From Aureococcus anophagefferens (taxonomy: Eukaryota; Sar; Pelagophyceae; Pelagomonadales; Pelagomonadaceae): a stretch of 13,870 nucleotides of DNA. Below the pieces are notes generated by a model, which searched no databases, was not told the DNA's origin, and saw only the letters and a list, made by a program, of their open reading frames with translations. Shown here piece by piece: positions 8,701 to 13,870 of this stretch. The stretch covers positions 123,683 to 137,552 of the forward strand of contig NW_008705606.1 of NCBI RefSeq assembly GCF_000186865.1, in the 5' to 3' direction. Position numbers and translations under genes: made by a program. Numbering within the stretch: the first letter of the stretch is position 1; each line of letters begins with the position of its first letter.

Positions 8701-11700
8701 CATGCAATTCGGAAATGGCGTTGCAAGCACGTCGATGTTCGTTCAAAGATGTCTCAGTCGCACATTTAATATGTCCTGAAGCAAACGAGCTGCGTAAAAG
8801 CTTTTGGGCACGTGCTGGCAACCAAAGCGGATCACGGAATGGGGTATCTGGAGGCAGAGGCCTGCGGCGCAACTTCACGGAAAGGCCACCTTTCTCTTCT
8901 AGGTTTACATCTTCCTCTTTGCTGTTGCTGGATAGACTCAGCCTCTCCGAGCGCGGTACGAGGAGATCTTCATTCCGTTGTTTTTGTTCACGAATGCGAG
9001 CACAGCGGCGAGAATTTTCCAGCAATGCAAGCTGAGCGTATGCAGCAGCCACGCGTGTCTCTGCCATTCGATTTCCAGTAACACAAGAGTTGCACATGCT
9101 GTTCTTCGAAGCTGTAGCAGCGACCATGGCAGCACGGCGATCAAGTATCGCCTAGAATGGTAGTATATGCAACTTTCTTCGTTCAGACACAGAATCCTTC
9201 ATTCAGACACAGGCAGGCACGTTGTCGCACTCCAAGCGAGCATTCGCCACAGCCGTGAGTAGAGCAGAGCGCTCGTCTTTGGCTTCCTGATCTCTCAGTA
9301 GTCTTCTTACATCTGCACGAAAAAAACGGAGTTCAGTTTCGTGCAGAAACCTTCGTCGACGACCTTCTTGACAAAGCTCTTCTCTCAAGGCAACAATCTT
9401 CAACTGGGAGACAGTCATGGCGTCCGCCATAGATTTTTCTCGAAGAAGCTCGTACGCCACGGTGGCACGGCAGTGTTCCATACACGCAGCGTGTAGGGAA
9501 TGTTGAAGCCGGACGAGTGCTCGCGCTTGGCGAGAACGTTCGACAACTTGTGCCGCGCGAGTCGACACTGCATGTTGTGCTCCTCTAGCTAGCCAAATAC
9601 CACGCTCAAACTCAGCACGAGCTTCAGATCTTGCCTGCTGGCGAGCTTCCATGGCACGGTCCCGACCTATCAGCTCATGTGCTGCATCAGCCACAAGTTC
9701 TTTGAGTGTTGCGAGGGCCTTGCTTTCACTCTCATCCTTCTGCTTCGAGCTGCGCAACAGCGCGATGTGTCGTGTCTGCGCTGTTTGTGCCCGTCTATTA
9801 GCAGCGTCGAGAATGGATTCCTGCCTCGTAATGATCTCACCCAATTTGCTGTCTGCCCGGCCAGTCCTGGCTGCGAGAGCCTCGTGATCAATCCATAGTT
9901 CTGCGCCGAGTCTGGCCGACCTCAGAATCAGCGCACTGAGGATCTTGTCATGGGCTGATACAATTTCTGCGATGGCATTGGTCGCATCCCGAACAAAGGC
10001 TGATGGGGCTGTGCGACACACAGTAGCTGAATCTCCAGGGGACGCGGAAGGCTCAAAGAATCCACAAATTGGTTTACACGAGTCAAATTTCAAGGTTTGG
10101 CAGGTTGTCTCAGGCATATCGGCAAGCGACGAGAATTGTTCAGGGAGTAAGTTGCTTTCCCCTAGATCAAGTAGTCGTGCAATCTGCCCTTTTGAGTCAA
10201 ATTCCAGGTACACATGTTCAAGCTAACGTACCTCCGTCGTGTGATGTGCAGTCTCCCGTGCTGATAACATATTTTGAATGCTGTTGAGCACGTTTGACTC
10301 GGTGTGGCCCTATGAAAAGTTCGTACTAAGAATCTTTTGACGCGCCTCTCTGCACACCTTAGAATATTGCTCTTGATTTTTGGCAAGACGCTGAGCACAA
10401 GAAGGGCCAGTGCCCCGGATGGGGCTGGCGACGTTACTCAGCGCATGGGCGGGTGCATTTACTATCAGAGCCAACGAGCTCCAACGAAGCTCACAGCTCA
10501 TCAGGCTGTTATATATTTTCTTAGCGAATTCCATTGAATTTCTTTGTATTGGCTGCCCAGTGAATCCAGATAAAATAACCTCGGCAGCAAGAACATTGAT
10601 GAGAACTGCACTACTAGGCGGGTTGGTCTGGGTGTAATCCGTGTCTGGTGCAGATTTTAATCCCGCCTCCCTGTCAGCCGGAACTCTGGCAAGAAGCGCA
10701 CCGCGTAAAGAATTCAGCTGTTGGCATGCTGTCTTCTGTAAGTCAGAAGGTTCTTTCTTTTTAATTGATAGATCAGTTCCAGAAACGCAATCCTCTTGTC
10801 TAGATTTCTGTCGAGATCTTCCTAGATAACACAACAATTTGTATGAGATCGCTGCGACGCGTAGACGCATCTTTGTAAGCTGCTCAAGCAATAATTCCTC
10901 TGCGCGCGCCTGTATAATAGTCTACGTGCGATTGAATATTTTCCCAAGTGTTTCACACTGGGGAGGGCGGCTGCCTCCAAGTCCTTTCGGATTTGCTCCA
11001 GAGAGAAACCATCGGGTGCAATGTGCACGCTGTTAAATTTTCGAGCGTTCACACATAGAATCTGGTAAGAATCTATCACAATTGTAGGTGGTTCTTGGAG
11101 ATTCTCATGTGAGATAAGACCCGTGTTGTATGTGTCAATACCCTCATTGGTAACGTTAGTATAACTTTGGGGGGGATCTGTCAGCGAGGCCGAAGGCGGA
11201 TGGTGCGTTGCGAGCCCTGATACTTTTCGGCGCTGAGCCAAGGTTCGACGTAACTCAGCACGTCGTGCCTGGGGATATTGTGTAACATTCTTATCATGAT
11301 GGACTTGATGCTATATAGATACACCGGGGTGACTTCTTCTGTTGCCTTGGCTTCTCTTTCCGTGGCAATTCTCAATGCTTCTGCGCGGACCTTTGCAGCG
11401 GTGCGTTCCTTGAGAGAAACGTATTTCCAATTATCGTCGCCCGCTGCAAGTGCACGAAGAGCTTGTACGTCAACAAAAGTGGGCGTGTCGTTTTCCACTT
11501 GATCACTGCCGCGCAGATTATTGATAAACGCCGCCTCTTCTAGGAAAGCGATAGCCTTTCGTGCAGATAAGATTGCAGTGCGCTTGCGGCGCTTTGATCG
11601 CGCCAAATGGAGCTCGTGGCGCTCAGAAAAATAAAAAGCACCATCGCAGGCTGATGGGGCCTCGTCATCACCACTGGATGTGGCATCTTCGTCAGGCATA

Positions 11701-11937
11701 AAACTCTGCTTCTTTTGTGCCATCGATTGTCGCTCTGTGGTGACTTCAGGATGGCTTGCGTGCGCACCTTTACTATGAACAGGGTCTATTTGATCCGATG
11801 GTTGAGCAGAAATCATAGGCAAATCCGCTTCACTTGGCTTGACCCAGCTTAGCTCACCCGTTGAAATATTTTTCCATGACGTTTGCCCCCATTCATCGAC
11901 AATCTCTTCCCAAGTGTTTAAAGGCATGCGAGGCGAC
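5785..11937 (-). CDS. Large WW / coiled-coil / armadillo-repeat protein, ten exons
   Basis: Exons (minus strand): 11937-11325, 11268-10957, 10909-10358, 10309-10232, 10183-9221, 9151-8535, 8479-8007, 7969-7314, 7229-6040, 5995-5785 (TAA). Every junction preserves frame with GT...AG introns of 56, 47, 48, 48, 69, 55, 37, 84 and 44 nt. From the ATG at 11927 this gives 1,884 residues. A WW domain lies at residues 6-31 (W6, W18, NISTGELSW, P31). A basic segment with an acidic serine run follows, then long alanine/glutamate/arginine-rich coiled coils, strongest at ~620-830. About ten ARM repeats occupy ~1200-1860, with typical cores such as CATALWALSNLAW, ACDAAANLAF, SAALLLGNLAL and GAAALANICSLAD. 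WW domains bind proline-rich ligands and ARM solenoids bind extended peptides, so this is probably a cytoplasmic scaffold; a centrosomal or ciliary role is only a guess. Least certain: donor GTCTTG at 7313 (chosen because it restores the ARM repeat alignment), the donor at 9220 (9208 also fits), and the 5' end. A clean acceptor (CTGTAG) just before 11937 suggests the exon continues from an upstream one, i.e. from the WW protein at 12007-13364. I do not recognise a named orthologue. Confidence 0.85.
9178..9212. repeat. Imperfect 15-bp direct repeat inside an intron of the ARM gene
   Basis: TTCGTTCAGACACAG (9178-9192) and TTCATTCAGACACAG (9198-9212) differ at one base and are 20 bp apart. On the coding strand both copies contain CTGTGTCTGAA, including a GTCTGA that could serve as an alternative donor. 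Confidence 0.85.
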
Positions 11938-12006
11938 CTACAGAATATACAGCGAGTTCGCATTTGGATTAGGGGGGGGCATAGCATGGGACGCTAGATG
12001 TAAAAA

Positions 12007-13364
12007 TCATGACTGAGGCAGTAGCTCGGTGTCACCACTTGACGCAGCGGGAGCCATGTTGTCTGTGATTTTGGTAATGGGGGTCACGTTCACGGCAACT
12101 ATATTACCAAGTTCATCACGCCCTGGTGGTGGCTCATACCTATAGAGTTTTTAAATATTAGATTGTCGAGCCTTAGTTGCATTGTTATCAGCACTGCACA
12201 TGGCAGCATAGCAGGGGGCGCCTGCCATGATGCTTCTGCAGTGTCTGAGTGCACAAAGTATTTTCGTCCATAATCATCTGTTGCTTCAACCCATCTCGAA
12301 GCATCTGCAACACGTCTACGAATCTCACGCTTGATTTCAGCGTCCGCTGCAGCGGTACGAGCTGTGCCTAGCAGCTCGCTTCGTTCATCAACGCCCAGGT
12401 GAATGTGCCGGCGAAGCGACACCGGTGCAAGATATCCGCTTGGCCAGAGCGCTGCGAGCTGGCGTCGCTCCACCATACGCGCCAACCGCTCACGGGAGAG
12501 TGCATCCCGCGCCTTAGACATCTCTGTGCGCATTGGTTTAACCTCAGCTTCAACTGCACTTGTCAGAGAGCTGCGCAAGCTGGCGAGCTCCTGTTGTGTT
12601 TTACCCAGCAAAGCACCCAGCTTGACTATTTCGGCTTCCAAGTATTTCTTATTTGTCTCAGATACGGATAGAGCCTTTCGTACATTCCGAATGGATCTCG
12701 TTGCACTTTGCACTCTTAGCGTGCTCTGTTTAAGCGAGCCACTCTGCTTGAGAAGCTTTTGTCCATGTGACTGTAGGGAATCACAATGCGCGGTCAAGAC
12801 AGCATCCTGGGTTGATATCGAGGATGCTATTAACTTTGCAGCGAGTGTCCAACTCCCTAAAAGTTCACGGTGGGAGCGCGCGTCTGCTCTTGCTTCATTA
12901 AGCTTAACATCGAGTTCACGCCGTCTTGTTTCAGCAGTTTGAGCACGCTTCTGCGCTACCTTCGCTGTTTCCTCCTGTGTACCAAGGTCATCCACCCGCC
13001 GGACCGCACGTGCGAAGGCCAGAGTTTCCGGTATCTCCCTAACCCCGTTTTCTCCAGTTTCTACATTAGAGAAAGTACCATCCTCACATTCTTTCCAGCC
13101 ACACGAATCGCCACTTGCGGCTCGTCTTAATTGCTCCAACTCGATGCGGATTACTTCAACACGATGCTGTGCTTCCGCACGTGTCTGCGCGATTGTCGAA
13201 TCAAATTTGTCTTCCATCTCGCCCAATTTGGCATCTGCGGCGCGTTGGATGCGCTGTTCGAGAGCATCGCGTTCATCTATCAGGCGTTCGTTTTCTAATG
13301 TCACTCGGTTGGTTTCGTCACGCGCCCGCTCTAACTCTTCACGCACTGCTGCGAGCTCGCCCAT
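12007..13364 (-). CDS. Coiled-coil protein with WW domains; possible 5' part of the WW/ARM gene
   Basis: The ATG at 13364 (context ACCATGG) follows an in-frame TGA five codons upstream. Residues 1-85 are a charged coiled coil. A degenerate WW-like unit at 90-112 (W90, DGTFSN, TGE, P112) lacks the second tryptophan. Another coiled coil spans ~115-345. A good WW domain lies at 358-383 (W358, YGRKYFVHSDT, SW, P383). The unspliced frame ends at 12099 (421 aa), but a likely second exon in another frame (12132-12007, PPPGRDELGN...ELLPQS then TGA) reads naturally as protein. The best phase-compatible intron is 12133-12194 (62 nt), although the acceptor after TATGAG is unusual. The alternative is splicing onward: a donor at 12043 (GTCAAG) or 12013 joins in phase to 11937, fusing this product to the ARM protein (about 2,300 residues). 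WW domains bind proline-rich peptides, and the tail itself starts with P-P-P. No orthologue recognised. The CDS is confident; its 3' end is not. Confidence 0.75.
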
Positions 13365-13668
13365 GGTATATCCTGATCAAGAGTAGCGCCCCAGTACAAC
13401 TTACTACAAGTACACTACGGATAATCAGCGCCACATGTAATTTGGACCAGTTCGTAATTTGGACCACAAGTTTGCCCGTGCTCCTCCGGTCTTCGGCCTC
13501 CGGGAAGGTAAAGGTCAGTCTGCGCCGGCCGGCGGGGGCGCGGAGCCGGGGTTACGCGAAGGGTTCGGTGCAGGCCTTAGTAGAGTCGGCGTTGGCAGAA
13601 GCGCCACGTCCTCGGGAGTCCCGCCTCGCAGGCTTGTTCGAGGGGATAGGCTGGTTAGAGGAGAAAAG
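13365..13668. other. Intergenic 5' flank of the coiled-coil/WW gene
   Basis: TAC/GTA-rich DNA (13390-13430) like that at the left window edge, then a 13-bp direct repeat, then rising GC content. The region may hold promoters for the minus-strand gene starting at 13364 and for the plus-strand partial ORF starting at 13669. No TATA box or other assignable element is visible. Confidence 0.4.
13437..13466. repeat. 13-bp direct repeat GTAATTTGGACCA, two copies
   Basis: Identical copies at 13437-13449 and 13454-13466, 17 bp apart, in the upstream flank of the minus-strand gene starting at 13364. They could be a duplicated regulatory site or the edge of a tandem repeat; only two copies are present. 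Confidence 0.9.
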
Positions 13669-13870
13669 ATGGGGTCGAGGGGGTCGGGCGCCGACGCGCG
13701 GGCGCGACGCGCGGGCCCGACCGCCGGCCGGCGCCGCGCGGGCGTCGCCACGGCGACGGCGCCGCTCGCCTTGCCGGGGGCGATCGGCGGCGACGCCGCG
13801 AACCGCCTCGCGCGCGTCCACGTCGCCGGCGAGGTGGGGGCTTCACGACGGTCCGTGCCTGTTGCCGGGG
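13669..13870 (+). CDS. Partial hypothetical ORF, very GC-rich, runs off the window end
   Basis: From the ATG at 13669 the plus-strand frame stays open to the last base (67 complete codons). Almost every third position is G or C. The first ~28 residues are arginine/alanine/glycine-rich, as a transit peptide or random GC-rich DNA would be. The later part (LALPGAIGGDAANRLARVHV, then AGE) reads more like a folded protein. No family recognised. Opposing minus-strand frames also stay open, as expected in DNA this GC-rich, so coding status is uncertain. If real, it is divergently oriented from the gene starting at 13364. Confidence 0.3.
   Translation, partial: MGSRGSGADARARRAGPTAGRRRAGVATATAPLALPGAIGGDAANRLARVHVAGEVGASRRSVPVAG

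Noticed and set aside
12403..12942. Plus-strand 179-codon ORF
   Set aside because: It is antisense to the well-supported coiled-coil/WW coding region, with cysteine/serine/leucine-rich composition typical of the complement of a coiled coil.
13515..13846. Minus-strand arginine/proline-rich ORFs in the right-hand GC-rich end
   Set aside because: Several frames are open at once, as expected in such GC-rich DNA, and composition is extreme. The plus-strand frame reads better but is itself uncertain.

Overview
The window looks like nuclear DNA from an alga with a secondary, red-derived, chlorophyll-c plastid, most likely a stramenopile. The strongest evidence is a three-exon fucoxanthin chlorophyll a/c (FCP-type) light-harvesting gene. 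Its precursor begins with a signal peptide followed by the heterokont plastid-targeting motif ASAF. Genes carry very short spliceosomal introns (about 37-84 nt) with GTG/GTA donors and TAG or CAG acceptors, usually followed by G. The standard genetic code is used. There is no sign of bacterial organisation: no operon-like gene runs, tRNA, rRNA or CRISPR array were seen.

Layout, left to right. 1-719: low-complexity TAC/GTA-rich DNA, then a GC-rich island, no convincing gene. 720-2735 (minus): an uninterrupted 671-codon frame with basic R-P-x-S-A motifs and a degenerate EF-hand, of unknown function. 2736-3346: a GC-rich island and a 19-base poly-T tract. 3347-3796 (minus): the RNase H end of a Ty1/copia retrotransposon, 5'-truncated, with the poly-A tract just downstream in its own sense. 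3799-4011 (minus): a small secreted-looking ORF that ends where the retroelement fragment begins. 4437-5146 (minus): the FCP gene. 5147-5784: intergenic, containing a 29-nt near-perfect palindrome. 5785-11937 (minus): a large gene that I resolved into ten exons with consistent phases. It encodes about 1,880 residues: an N-terminal WW domain, long coiled coils and about ten C-terminal armadillo (ARM) repeats. 12007-13364 (minus): a coiled-coil protein with one good and one degenerate WW domain. It may be the 5' part of the same gene, giving about 2,300 residues. 13365-13870: short direct repeats, then a very GC-rich stretch with a plus-strand ORF running off the window.

All well-supported genes lie on the minus strand. 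The FCP product belongs in thylakoid antennae. The WW/coiled-coil/ARM protein looks like a large scaffold, for example of the cytoskeleton, basal body or cilium. The R-P-x-S-A protein has a composition often seen in microtubule or axonemal proteins. Those last two role assignments are inference from architecture and composition only. The GC-rich islands, including the copia fragment, differ sharply in composition from the host genes and may be transposon debris or a different gene class.
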